Assembly: GCA_004554245.1 (NCBI GenBank) | Contig: SFND01000010.1 | Location: 1-62,490, forward strand | Length of the DNA stretch: 62,490 nt | Direction: 5' to 3' | Origin: Oribacterium sp. | Lineage (GTDB): Bacteria; Bacillota_A; Clostridia; Lachnospirales; Lachnospiraceae | In this document: piece by piece, positions 25,592 to 34,181 of the stretch | Layout: the number at the start of each line of letters is the position of its first letter | Position numbering within the stretch: the stretch's first letter is position 1 | The notes under the pieces: generated by a model | What the model was told of the DNA's origin: nothing | The model's input: only the letters and a program-made list of their open reading frames with translations | Databases searched by the model: none | Made by a program: the position numbers and the translations under genes

Positions 25592-26494
25592 ATGGTATTA
25601 TTTGTCGTTGTTGCTGCCATCCTGGTCGGAGCTGTCGGTTTAGTCATCGGCATCTTCCTGGGCGTGGCTTCCGAGAAGTTTAAGGTTGAAGTAGATGAGC
25701 GTGAAGCGAAGGTCAGAGACTGTCTGCCAGGTAACAACTGCGGTGCCTGCGGATTCCCGGGCTGTGATGGCTGTGCGAAGGCCATCGCAAGCGGTGAAGC
25801 TGCCGTCACCCAGTGTCCGGTTGGTGGTGCTGCGGTCGCTGAGAAGATCGCTGAGGTGATGGGTGTCAAGGCGGAGCCGATCGACGAGTCCAGCAAGATG
25901 GTCGCGTTCGTACGCTGCCAGGGTGACTGCTCGAAGGCGAAGCAGGCATACCACTATTCCGGTATCGCAGACTGTTCCGATCTTGCGGTCGTACCAAACG
26001 GTTCCGAGAAAGAGTGTGCATTCAGCTGCTGTGGTTACGGTACCTGCGTGAAGGCCTGTGCATTCGATGCGATCCACATCGTAAACGGTGTCGCTGTCGT
26101 CGATAAGGAGAAGTGTGTGGCCTGTGGTGCCTGCATGAAGGCCTGCCCGAAGCACATCATCGATCTCGTTCCGTATAAGAAGAAGCATAACGTTGCCTGC
26201 CAGAACCATCTGAAGGGCAAGGCGGTCAAGGATGCCTGCGCGACCGGATGTATCGCCTGCGGTATGTGCGAGCGTAACTGTCCGTTCGATGGTATCCATA
26301 TCGTGAATGATCTTGCAGTGATGAACGAGAACTGTAAGGACTGCGGTATCTGTGCCCAGAAGTGTCCGACCGGTGCCATCACTGGTAAGCGCCCGGTGGT
26401 CAAGAAGCCGGCTGCTCCGACCGCTCCGAAGGCTGCAGAGACTGCACCGACGCCGAAGGCCGCTGAAACAGAGGCTACGAAGCCGGAAGCATAA
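25592..26494 (+). CDS. rnfB: Rnf complex subunit RnfB
   Basis: Ferredoxin-accepting iron-sulfur subunit. 300 residues: an N-terminal membrane helix (about 2-25), a four-Cys cluster motif with CGACGFPGCDGCA near residue 50, then ferredoxin-type clusters (CCGYGTCVKAC near 148, CVACGACMKACP near 176, CIACGMCERNCP near 220, CKDCGICAQKCP near 249). An Ala/Pro/Thr/Lys-rich tail of about 30 residues follows. It is the last gene of the operon, with a terminator 14 bases downstream. The gene order C-D-G-E-A-B is the usual clostridial one. Confidence 0.96.
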   Translation: MVLFVVVAAILVGAVGLVIGIFLGVASEKFKVEVDEREAKVRDCLPGNNCGACGFPGCDGCAKAIASGEAAVTQCPVGGAAVAEKIAEVMGVKAEPIDESSKMVAFVRCQGDCSKAKQAYHYSGIADCSDLAVVPNGSEKECAFSCCGYGTCVKACAFDAIHIVNGVAVVDKEKCVACGACMKACPKHIIDLVPYKKKHNVACQNHLKGKAVKDACATGCIACGMCERNCPFDGIHIVNDLAVMNENCKDCGICAQKCPTGAITGKRPVVKKPAAPTAPKAAETAPTPKAAETEATKPEA

Positions 26495-26507
26495 ATATGT
26501 ATAGAAG

Positions 26508-26542
26508 AGAGTCTGTGTCTTTTATGACACAGGCTCTTTTTT
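26508..26542 (+). terminator. Terminator of the rnf operon
   Basis: A 12-bp stem agagtctgtgtc / gacacaggctct, followed by T6. The next 215 bases up to the ATPase operon are AT-rich; I see no gene there and no clear promoter. Confidence 0.88.
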
Positions 26543-26757
26543 GTATGTATTAAATAGACATGCTGTATGATAAGATACAAGATGTTGATCCTATCGAAGT
26601 TCAGGTACTATAGTTTCCGAAAATAGATAGTAAAAAAGGAAGAAATCTCCGAAATATTAAAATCACATAAAGAATCTTTACTAATAAATTTTTAACAATT
26701 ATAATTATCTGAATTGGGATTACCAAAATATTAACATTGCATACAAGGAGGAGGCCT

Positions 26758-27318
26758 ATGGAATTACAGATTCAGGATCTGGTTACATCGATTCGCAAAG
26801 AGGGTGTCGATGCAGCAAACGCTGAAGCTGACTCTATCATTGCGGAAGCCCGTAAAAAAGCAGACGCAATTATTTCCGATGCAAAGGCAGAAGCTGCTGC
26901 TGCGAAAGCAGGCGCAGAAAAGGAAATCGGAGTCATGAAGGAAAGTGCCGCTGTCAGTGCAGAGCAGGCAAAGCGTGACGCCATGCTCTCGTTTAAGACG
27001 GAGGTTCAGAAGGAATACGAGAAGCTTCTGAAGAACGATATCCGCAAGGAACTGCCCGGTGCCGCGCTGGGTAAGCTGATTCGTGCCGCACTGGCGGGCG
27101 AGGATGTGGCGCAGTACAGCGCAGAGGTCGCTGCTGTATCCGATGAGCTGAAGGCAGAGCTCGCCGACGAGGTTCGAAACGGCCTCGAGATCAAGCCGAC
27201 CAGAGGCGTAAATGCCGGTTTCCGTCTGGCAGCCAAGGATGGATCAGGATACTTCGACTGTACCGATGATGCGATCGCAGAGATGATGATGCCGTACTTC
27301 AGAAACCTTGAAATCTGA
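26758..27318 (+). CDS. atpE: V/A-type ATPase subunit E
   Basis: Peripheral stalk subunit linking the catalytic head to subunit I. 186 residues, mostly charged helix: Ala/Lys/Glu-rich coiled coil over about 15-95, then a compact C-terminal part. ATG 26758 is chosen because aaggaggagg lies directly upstream; an in-frame extension to 26737 lacks an SD. It is the first gene of a seven-gene operon ordered E, DUF2764, A, B, D, I, K. Confidence 0.9.
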   Translation: MELQIQDLVTSIRKEGVDAANAEADSIIAEARKKADAIISDAKAEAAAAKAGAEKEIGVMKESAAVSAEQAKRDAMLSFKTEVQKEYEKLLKNDIRKELPGAALGKLIRAALAGEDVAQYSAEVAAVSDELKAELADEVRNGLEIKPTRGVNAGFRLAAKDGSGYFDCTDDAIAEMMMPYFRNLEI

Positions 27319-27333
27319 TAGGAGGTACTGCTC

Positions 27334-27858
27334 ATGGCTTCGCATTATTATTATCTGATATCGAGCCTGCCGGAACTCCGGAGTGACGGAGATATGCCAC
27401 TCAGCTATCAGGAATTTCTTGATTTATGTGAATCCACCGTCAGCCGTGGCACGTATAAGCTCTTATCGGAGCTCACACTGAACTCGGCGGAGGGCCCGCT
27501 CGTAAAGGAGTGGAACCAGGTGTACGGTGCGATGACGAAGGAGCTGAATTATCAGCGTAGCATGAAGCTCGGAAAGAGCTATCCTGCACCTTCCACGAAG
27601 GATTACGTGACGGCACAGGTCGTCGGCTCCGCACTTACCGCGAAGAATCCTCTGGAGGCAGAGCAGATCATGCTGGATTTCTCATTCCAGCAGCTGGATC
27701 AGCTGGTAGGTCTTCATATGTTTGATGACTATGTACTGTTCGGCTATGCGCTGAAGCTGAAGCTGCTCGAACGTCAGAGAAGCTTCGAACACGAGAAGGG
27801 TCAGGCCGAGTTCCGCCGCCTGCTCCGTGTCGTGCAGCAGCGCGTTTACAGTTTGTAA
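27334..27858 (+). CDS. DUF2764-like protein of the V/A-ATPase operon
   Basis: 174 residues, all cytoplasmic, helical, beginning HYYYLISSLPEL. Its position between subunits E and A matches the conserved second gene of V/A-ATPase operons in Chlamydia, spirochaetes and Bacteroidetes. In those operons, as here, no classical subunit C or F is found, so this protein is the best candidate for an analogue of subunit C (the rotor cap), by position and size. That role is inference. The SD aggaggt precedes the ATG. Confidence 0.75.
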   Translation: MASHYYYLISSLPELRSDGDMPLSYQEFLDLCESTVSRGTYKLLSELTLNSAEGPLVKEWNQVYGAMTKELNYQRSMKLGKSYPAPSTKDYVTAQVVGSALTAKNPLEAEQIMLDFSFQQLDQLVGLHMFDDYVLFGYALKLKLLERQRSFEHEKGQAEFRRLLRVVQQRVYSL

Positions 27859-27883
27859 CAAGTAGAAATATCGGGAGACATAT

Positions 27884-29614
27884 ATGGAAACAATAACAGG
27901 ACATGTAACTGGCATTAACAGTAACATGGCGAATGTAAGCTTCGACGGTGCCGTCCGTAAGAACGAGGTAGGCTATATCCTCGTCGACGGAAAGCGCCTG
28001 AAGGGTGAGGTCATTCGTATCAATAACGGAATCGCCAGTATGCAGATTTATGAGATGTCAAATGGCATCAAGGTCGGTGATCCGGTCGAGTTTACCGGTG
28101 AGCTGATGAGTGTTGATCTGGGTCCGGGACTTCTGACACAGATCTATGATGGACTTCAGAACCCGCTTCCGGAGCTTGCAGAGCAGTGTGGCTTCTTCCT
28201 GCAGAGAGGTGTATACCTCGACGCGATCCCGGATAAGGACTGGGAATTCACACCGAGCGTAAAGGCAGGGGACAGCGTTGTGGCCGGTGATACCATCGGA
28301 ACCGTTCCGGAGGGTATCTTCACCCACCATATCATGGTTCCGTTCACCCTGAAGGGGGATGACTGGACCGTAAAGTCCATCAAGGAAAAGGGAACGTATA
28401 ATGTACGTGCCACCATCTGCGTCATCGAGAACAGCCTCGGTGAGCAGAAGGAGCTCAGCATGGTGATCACGCAGCCGATCAAGCAGCCGATCAAGTGCTA
28501 CGCAGAGAGACTTCGTCCGGATGAGCCGCTGATCATGCAGCTTCGTTGTGTCGATACCTTCCTGCCGATCGCAAAGGGCGGTACCTTCTGCGTACCTGGT
28601 CCGTTCGGCGCAGGCAAGACCGTTCTTCAGCACATGGAGGCGAAGAACGGAGAAGCTGATATCGTAATCGTCGCTGCCTGCGGAGAGCGTGCCGGTGAGG
28701 TCGTTGAAATCCTGAAGGAATTCCCGGAGCTGGATGATCCGCGTACCGGTCGTTCCCTGATGGAGAGAACCATCATCATCTGTAATACCTCTTCGATGCC
28801 GGTTGCCGCACGAGAAGCATCCTGCTATACTGCAGTAACCCTCGCAGAGTATTATCGTCAGATGGGTCTCAATGTTCTTCTTCTGGCAGACTCTACCTCC
28901 CGCTGGGCCCAGGCCATGCGAGAGATGAGTGGACGTCTCGAGGAGATTCCGGGTGAGGAAGCCTTCCCTGCATACCTTGAGTCCACCATCGCCGCCTTCT
29001 ATGAGCGTGCCGGTAAGGTCCGTCTGAAGGATGGCTCCATCGGTTCAGTCACCATCGGCGGTACGGTATCCCCGGCCGGCGGTAACTTCGATGAGCCGGT
29101 AACACAGGCAACCCTGAAGGTCGTCGGCGCTTTCCACGGACTGAGCCGTGAGCGTTCCGATGCACGTAAGTACCCGGCGATCAATCCGACGGAATCCTGG
29201 TCGAAGTATACCGGCATCATCCCGATGGATCGTGTAGAAGAGAGCCGCAGTATTCTGAAGAGAAGTATCGAAATCAACCAGATGATGAAGGTCGTCGGTG
29301 AGGAAGGTACGACGGCAGAAGATTACATCACCTATCAGAAGGGTGAGCTTCTCGATGCCGTTTACCTCCAGCAGAACTCCTTCGATCCGATCGATGCGGC
29401 CGACTCTCCGGAGAGACAGCGTGTCGAGTTCGATCTTCTTTACGATGCACTGATGCAGCAGTACGACCTCGAGGACAAGGATGAGATTCGTTCCTTCTTT
29501 AACCAGCTGAGACAGGAGTTCCTGGACTGGCACGGAACCGAATTTAATTCAGACGCTTTTGAAGCACAGAAGAATAAGATCGCTGATTTCTATAAATCAA
29601 AGGCAATCGCTTAG
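27884..29614 (+). CDS. atpA: V/A-type ATPase catalytic subunit A
   Basis: Catalytic nucleotide-binding subunit. 576 residues, close to the usual 580-590. The N-terminal beta barrel is followed by the subunit A-specific insertion, the P-loop GPFGAGKTVLQH near residue 240, and the catalytic region AACGERAGEVVE near 266. LADSTSRWAQAMREMSGRLEEIPGEE is the conserved Walker B neighbourhood near 330-355. It is nine bases from subunit B. Confidence 0.97.
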   Translation: METITGHVTGINSNMANVSFDGAVRKNEVGYILVDGKRLKGEVIRINNGIASMQIYEMSNGIKVGDPVEFTGELMSVDLGPGLLTQIYDGLQNPLPELAEQCGFFLQRGVYLDAIPDKDWEFTPSVKAGDSVVAGDTIGTVPEGIFTHHIMVPFTLKGDDWTVKSIKEKGTYNVRATICVIENSLGEQKELSMVITQPIKQPIKCYAERLRPDEPLIMQLRCVDTFLPIAKGGTFCVPGPFGAGKTVLQHMEAKNGEADIVIVAACGERAGEVVEILKEFPELDDPRTGRSLMERTIIICNTSSMPVAAREASCYTAVTLAEYYRQMGLNVLLLADSTSRWAQAMREMSGRLEEIPGEEAFPAYLESTIAAFYERAGKVRLKDGSIGSVTIGGTVSPAGGNFDEPVTQATLKVVGAFHGLSRERSDARKYPAINPTESWSKYTGIIPMDRVEESRSILKRSIEINQMMKVVGEEGTTAEDYITYQKGELLDAVYLQQNSFDPIDAADSPERQRVEFDLLYDALMQQYDLEDKDEIRSFFNQLRQEFLDWHGTEFNSDAFEAQKNKIADFYKSKAIA

Positions 29615-29622
29615 GAGGTCTT

Positions 29623-30915
29623 ATGCAAAAAGTATATACAAAAATTGAGTCGATCGTCGGTAACGTCGTTACCGTCCGTGCAGAGGGCATCCGAAACGGA
29701 GACCTCGCACTGGTCGGTGACAGTTACGCGAATGTAATCAAGCTGGATAAGGATCTCGTATCCCTCCAGGTATTTGCCGGTGCACAGGGTGTCAGCACGA
29801 ACGACCCGGTGCGTTTCCTCGGCAGACCGATGCAGGTTTCCTTCTCCGAGCATCTGCTCGGCCGTATCTTTAACGGTGCCGGTGTACCGAGAGATAACGG
29901 TCCTGCCCTGACCGAAAACATGGTCGATATCGGCGGACCATCCTTCAACCCGGCGAAGCGAGTAATTCCGAAGCACATGATCCGTACCGGTATCCCGATG
30001 ATCGATGTGTTTAACACCCTCGTCGAGAGCCAGAAGCTCCCGATCTTCTCCATCTCCGGAGAGCCGTATAACCAGCTGCTTGCGCGTATCGCACTGCAGG
30101 CAGAGGTTGATGTCATCGTGCTCGGCGGTATGGGTCTGAAGTATGACGACTACCTGACCTTCCGTGACACCCTCGAAAAGGGCGGCGCGATGAGTCACAC
30201 CGTCATGTTCATTCATACCGCAGCGGATCCTACCGTAGAGAGTACGCTGGTTCCGGATATGTCCCTCGCCGTCGCAGAGCAGTTCGCCCTCGAGGGCAAG
30301 AAGGTACTCGTACTTCTCACGGATATGACGAGCTACTGCGATGCACAGAAGGAGCTCGCGATCACCATGGAGCAGGTACCTTCGAACCGAGGTTACCCGG
30401 GCGATCTCTACAGTATGCTCGCATCCCGTTACGAGAAGGCCGTGGATATCGATGGCGCAGGTTCCATCACGATTCTCGGTGTAACCACGATGCCTGGTGA
30501 TGATGTCACTCACCCGGTACCAGATAACACCGGCTACATCACCGAGGGTCAGTTCTATCTTCGAAATGGACACATCGAGCCGTTCGGTTCCCTGTCCAGA
30601 CTAAAGCAGAACGTCAACGGCAGCACACGTGACGACCACCGTGCACTGATGGATGGTATGATCAAGCTCTATGCACAGTACAAGGAGAGTCTGGAGAAGA
30701 AGTCCATGGGCTTCGCGATGAGCTCCTGGGATGATAAGCTCCTCAAGTATGGTCAGCTCTTCGAATCGAAGCTGATGGACCTCAGTGTAAACATTCCTCT
30801 CGAGAAGGCACTGGATCTCGGCTGGGAAATCCTCGCGGAGTGCTTCGAGCCGAACGAGACCGGTCTGAAGACCAGCCTGATCAAGGAGAGATGGCCGAAG
30901 AAGCTGGATGAGTAA
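29623..30915 (+). CDS. atpB: V/A-type ATPase subunit B
   Basis: Non-catalytic nucleotide-binding subunit. 430 residues, short end of the family range (about 430-470). The P-loop is degenerate, as expected: SGEPYNQLLARIALQAE replaces GxxGxGKT near residue 145. LLTDMTSYCDAQKELA and SNRGYPGDLYSMLASRYEKA are typical B-subunit blocks. The SD aggaggt lies directly before the ATG. Confidence 0.96.
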   Translation: MQKVYTKIESIVGNVVTVRAEGIRNGDLALVGDSYANVIKLDKDLVSLQVFAGAQGVSTNDPVRFLGRPMQVSFSEHLLGRIFNGAGVPRDNGPALTENMVDIGGPSFNPAKRVIPKHMIRTGIPMIDVFNTLVESQKLPIFSISGEPYNQLLARIALQAEVDVIVLGGMGLKYDDYLTFRDTLEKGGAMSHTVMFIHTAADPTVESTLVPDMSLAVAEQFALEGKKVLVLLTDMTSYCDAQKELAITMEQVPSNRGYPGDLYSMLASRYEKAVDIDGAGSITILGVTTMPGDDVTHPVPDNTGYITEGQFYLRNGHIEPFGSLSRLKQNVNGSTRDDHRALMDGMIKLYAQYKESLEKKSMGFAMSSWDDKLLKYGQLFESKLMDLSVNIPLEKALDLGWEILAECFEPNETGLKTSLIKERWPKKLDE

Positions 30916-30926
30916 AGGAGCAGTCA

Positions 30927-31541
30927 ATGGCGATCAAACTCACGAAAAATGAACAGAAAGTGCAGAAAGATCACCTGAAAGAGTATCAGCGTTACCTGCC
31001 GACCCTGCAGCTGAAAAAGCAGCAGCTGCAGTCCGTCATCATGCAGGTGAAGGACGATCTGGCCGCGAAGGAAGTGGAGCGGGAGCAGATGATCGGCGAT
31101 CTCGATGACTGGGTAGCTGTGTTCTCAGAGAACACGCTGTTTGATACAGAGAAACAGCTGGACACTCTGGTACAGCCGGACAAGGTGATCTCCGGTATCG
31201 AAAATGTCGCCGGTGTGAAGATCCCGGCCTTCAAGGAGCTGACCTTCAAGGACATCTCCTATAACGTGGATGATTACCCTTTATGGGTGGACACTGCACT
31301 GATCAAGCTGCGTGAGATCGCGCGTCTGGATGCGCTGGTTTCAACCCTTCGCAAGCAGGTGGAGCTTCTGGAAAAGGAACTTCGTTCCACATCCCAGCGT
31401 GTAAACCTCTTCGAGAAGGTCAAGATACCGGAGGCTAAGGAAAACATCCGTATCATCGGTGTTTACCTCGGTGATCAGCAGACAGCCGCTGTCGTACGCG
31501 GCAAGATCGCAAAGAAAAAACTGGTGGAGGCAGGACGATGA
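30927..31541 (+). CDS. atpD: V/A-type ATPase subunit D
   Basis: Central rotor shaft. 204 residues, two long antiparallel coiled-coil helices at the ends (about 1-70 and 130-195) with a short beta-rich middle. The N-terminal KLTKNEQKVQKDHLKEYQRYLP and C-terminal RVNLFEKVKIPEAKENIR-like segment are characteristic. It overlaps the start of subunit I by four bases (ATGA). Confidence 0.94.
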   Translation: MAIKLTKNEQKVQKDHLKEYQRYLPTLQLKKQQLQSVIMQVKDDLAAKEVEREQMIGDLDDWVAVFSENTLFDTEKQLDTLVQPDKVISGIENVAGVKIPAFKELTFKDISYNVDDYPLWVDTALIKLREIARLDALVSTLRKQVELLEKELRSTSQRVNLFEKVKIPEAKENIRIIGVYLGDQQTAAVVRGKIAKKKLVEAGR

Positions 31542-33394
31542 TAGAAAAAATGAAAATGGTTCACGTCGTGACCACCGCTGAACATAAAGATGACATGCTG
31601 GAGGGGCTCCGTTCCCTGGGACTTCTCCATCTGGCAGAGCAGAAGCAGGCGAGTCAGGCTGCGAGTGAGCGCTTCACTGAGCTCGCGCGTGTCTCCTCGA
31701 AGCTTCAGGAGTATCTGCCGGAAAGCAAGGATACAAAGAAAGACGCTGCAGGCGAAGCACCGGCACTTCTTTCGGACGAGGCGTTCGAGCAGCTGTACCA
31801 GGAGGTTCGGAACGCACTCGCGAAGAAGGATCAGCTGACACAGCAGATCACCGCCGACATCACAGAGATGGAACGCATCGAGCCATGGGGACAGTTCTCA
31901 CCGAAGGATGTCCGCGAGCTTCAGAAGCTCGGCTACGACCTCCATTTCTACCGTGTGGATAAGGATGTATGCGCAGCGATCATGGCAGACGAGAGCCTCC
32001 GGGTTCTTCGTCTCGCATCGGTCGATAAGGCAGACACCATCGCCGTGATCGGTACACTCCCGATGAGCTATAACGCGAGTGAATTCACGCTTCCGGAAAA
32101 GGGACTCGCCGAGCTGCAGCAGGATATCGCGGATTGCCAGCAGGCACAGGCAGCCTGTGATGCGCTCCTTCAAAAGGCGGCGCTTCATGAAAACAGCTTC
32201 CATCAGAAGCTGCTCGACGCGCAGAACGCAGAGGAGTACTCCTCCGCAAGCGAAACCGCGGAAGGCGATACACAGCTCGTATGGCTGTCCGGTTACATCC
32301 CGGAGATCTATCTCGACCGGTTCAAGGAAGGTGCCCGCGAGAATCACTGGGCATACGCGATCGACGAAGTTTCCACTGAGGATGAGCACATCCCGACGAA
32401 GCTTCGCTACAACAAGGTCAGCAAGCTGATCAAGCCGCTCTATGATATGCTGGGCATCCTGCCTGGATACTATGAGACGGATATCTCACTCTGGTTCCTG
32501 CTGTTCTTCGCACTGTTCTTCGCGATGATCATCGGAGACGGTGGCTACGGCCTCCTGTTCCTGATCGGCACCATCGTGATGATCAAGAAGAGCGGAAAAA
32601 TCGACACCGCGAGCTTCCTGCTCCTGGTACTGTCGACCTCAACCGTGATCTGGGGTGCCATCACCGGTACCTGGTTCGGTATGGAATCTGCGATGAAGGT
32701 TCCGTTCCTCCGCGCACTGGTTCTGCCGGGCTTTGCGAACTATCCGCAGTACTTCGATGTACCGGCCGCACTGCAGCAGAACAACATGATGAAGTTCTCC
32801 TTCACCATCGGTGCAATGCAGATGGAGCTCGGAAGCCTCCTCGCCGTCAAAAAGAAGATGGAAGAGAAGGATCTCAGCTTCCTGTCCGATATCGGATGGT
32901 TATTTACCATCTGTGGCATGTACCTTCTGGCACTCTACCTCGTATTACACGAGCAGCTTCCGCTGACACCGGTCGTTGCAGCGGTGGCGATCGGCTTCGT
33001 ACTGGTTCTCTTTACGAACGGCATGGCACCGGGCAAGAGCATCGGCGCAGGTATCGCTTCGAGCTTAGGCGGAGCATTTACCGTCTTCCTGAACACGATC
33101 AGCTGCTTCGGTAATATCATGAGCTACATCCGACTCTTCGCCGTAGGCATGGCGGGACTCGCGATCGCTCAGAGCTTTAACAACATGGCCGCAGGTCTTG
33201 CACATGGACCTTTGATGATTGCTGCCGTCGTGATCGTACTGATCGGACACGTCATCAATATCGTTATGTGTATTCTCTCTGTCGTTGTACATGGTGTACG
33301 TCTGAACGTGCTCGAGTTCTCCGGACAGGTAGGACTGGAGTGGACCGGTATCGCGTACAACCCGTTCAGATTAAACGATAAAATTAAACAGTAA
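31538..33394 (+). CDS. atpI: V/A-type ATPase membrane subunit I (a)
   Basis: Stator membrane subunit that forms the ion half-channels with the K ring. 618 residues: an N-terminal cytoplasmic arm to about 320, then seven to eight membrane helices. The channel region carries FFAMIIGDGGYGLLF near 325, NIMSYIRLFAVGMAG near 530 (with the essential Arg) and the C-terminal NVLEFSGQVGLEW block. Translational coupling to subunit D is shown by the ATGA overlap. Confidence 0.95.
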   Translation: MIEKMKMVHVVTTAEHKDDMLEGLRSLGLLHLAEQKQASQAASERFTELARVSSKLQEYLPESKDTKKDAAGEAPALLSDEAFEQLYQEVRNALAKKDQLTQQITADITEMERIEPWGQFSPKDVRELQKLGYDLHFYRVDKDVCAAIMADESLRVLRLASVDKADTIAVIGTLPMSYNASEFTLPEKGLAELQQDIADCQQAQAACDALLQKAALHENSFHQKLLDAQNAEEYSSASETAEGDTQLVWLSGYIPEIYLDRFKEGARENHWAYAIDEVSTEDEHIPTKLRYNKVSKLIKPLYDMLGILPGYYETDISLWFLLFFALFFAMIIGDGGYGLLFLIGTIVMIKKSGKIDTASFLLLVLSTSTVIWGAITGTWFGMESAMKVPFLRALVLPGFANYPQYFDVPAALQQNNMMKFSFTIGAMQMELGSLLAVKKKMEEKDLSFLSDIGWLFTICGMYLLALYLVLHEQLPLTPVVAAVAIGFVLVLFTNGMAPGKSIGAGIASSLGGAFTVFLNTISCFGNIMSYIRLFAVGMAGLAIAQSFNNMAAGLAHGPLMIAAVVIVLIGHVINIVMCILSVVVHGVRLNVLEFSGQVGLEWTGIAYNPFRLNDKIKQ

Positions 33395-33424
33395 GCTTTT
33401 CAGATAAGCAAAAAGGAGATTATT

Positions 33425-33877
33425 ATGAATATCGCTTTTATTGGTATGGCAGCAGCACTTGGTCTCTCTGCATTAGGTTCCGCATTTGGTACCGGTATCG
33501 CCGGTCAGTCCGCTGTAGGCGCATGGAAGAAGTGCTATGCACAGGGTAAGCAGGCACCGTTCATCATGACGGCATTTGCCGGCGCACCGCTGACACAGAC
33601 CATCTACGGTTTCCTTCTGATGAACTTCATCGCGAGTGCGTACAATGCAGGCACCATCGATCCTGCACTGTCCCTCGGTGTCGGTATCTTCGGTGGTATC
33701 GCGATCGGCTTCTCCGCTATGTTCCAGGGCAAGGTAGCCGCTGCTTCTGCGGATGCACTCGGTGCAACCGGTAAGGGTACTGCGAACTACTTCGTCGTGA
33801 TCGGTGTCGCTGAGACCGTCGCCGTGTTCGCACTGGTATTCTGCATGCTGCTTCTCAACACAGCAACCATCGCATAA
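33425..33877 (+). CDS. atpK: V/A-type ATPase membrane rotor subunit K (c)
   Basis: Proteolipid ring subunit, 150 residues with four membrane helices (a duplicated hairpin). The positions that bind Na+ in Enterococcus NtpK are matched: Thr57-Gln58 in PLTQTIYG, Gln101 in FQGKVAAAS and Glu130 in GVAETVAVF. Only the second hairpin has the ion-binding carboxylate, as in NtpK. This points to Na+ coupling, although H+ use cannot be excluded. It is the last gene of the operon, followed by a terminator. The SD is aaaggag. Confidence 0.95.
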   Translation: MNIAFIGMAAALGLSALGSAFGTGIAGQSAVGAWKKCYAQGKQAPFIMTAFAGAPLTQTIYGFLLMNFIASAYNAGTIDPALSLGVGIFGGIAIGFSAMFQGKVAAASADALGATGKGTANYFVVIGVAETVAVFALVFCMLLLNTATIA

Positions 33878-33901
33878 AGCACAACAGAACAGGTTCTGAT
33901 G

Positions 33902-33933
33902 AGGCCATCGGCATCCGCCGATGGCCTTTTTTT
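33902..33933 (+). terminator. Terminator of the V/A-ATPase operon
   Basis: An 11-bp perfect stem aggccatcggc / gccgatggcct with T7. Confidence 0.92.
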
Positions 33934-34007
33934 ATGACAGTTCAGTTCCCGGAAGCTGCACCACGACATTCTTTATTAATTTCTAATGACAATCGAGTGA
34001 ATATCCT

Positions 34008-34035
34008 TTGTTTCTAAGTTAAGCTCTGTTATAAT
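34008..34035 (+). promoter_or_regulatory. Promoter of the LCP-family gene
   Basis: ttgttt, 16 bp, tataat, about 145 bases before the start codon. The leader contains cgtcag / ctgacg arms near 34053-34089 that could form a hairpin. Confidence 0.6.
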
Positions 34036-34181
34036 GCCGTCGGAACAAGGTATCGTCAGGTAGGTTATCCTCTAAAGAGAAACTGACGACTATCTCGATG
34101 ATAAATTAAGCAAAAGAAGAAAACCCGGAACAGCGGGAGAAAGGATCATCGCTTCTGTCTATGGGACAGTTCAGATGATGC

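Noticed and set aside
26737..26757. Upstream start for ATPase subunit E
   Set aside because: The SD lies after this codon; the ATG at 26758 fits the family start.
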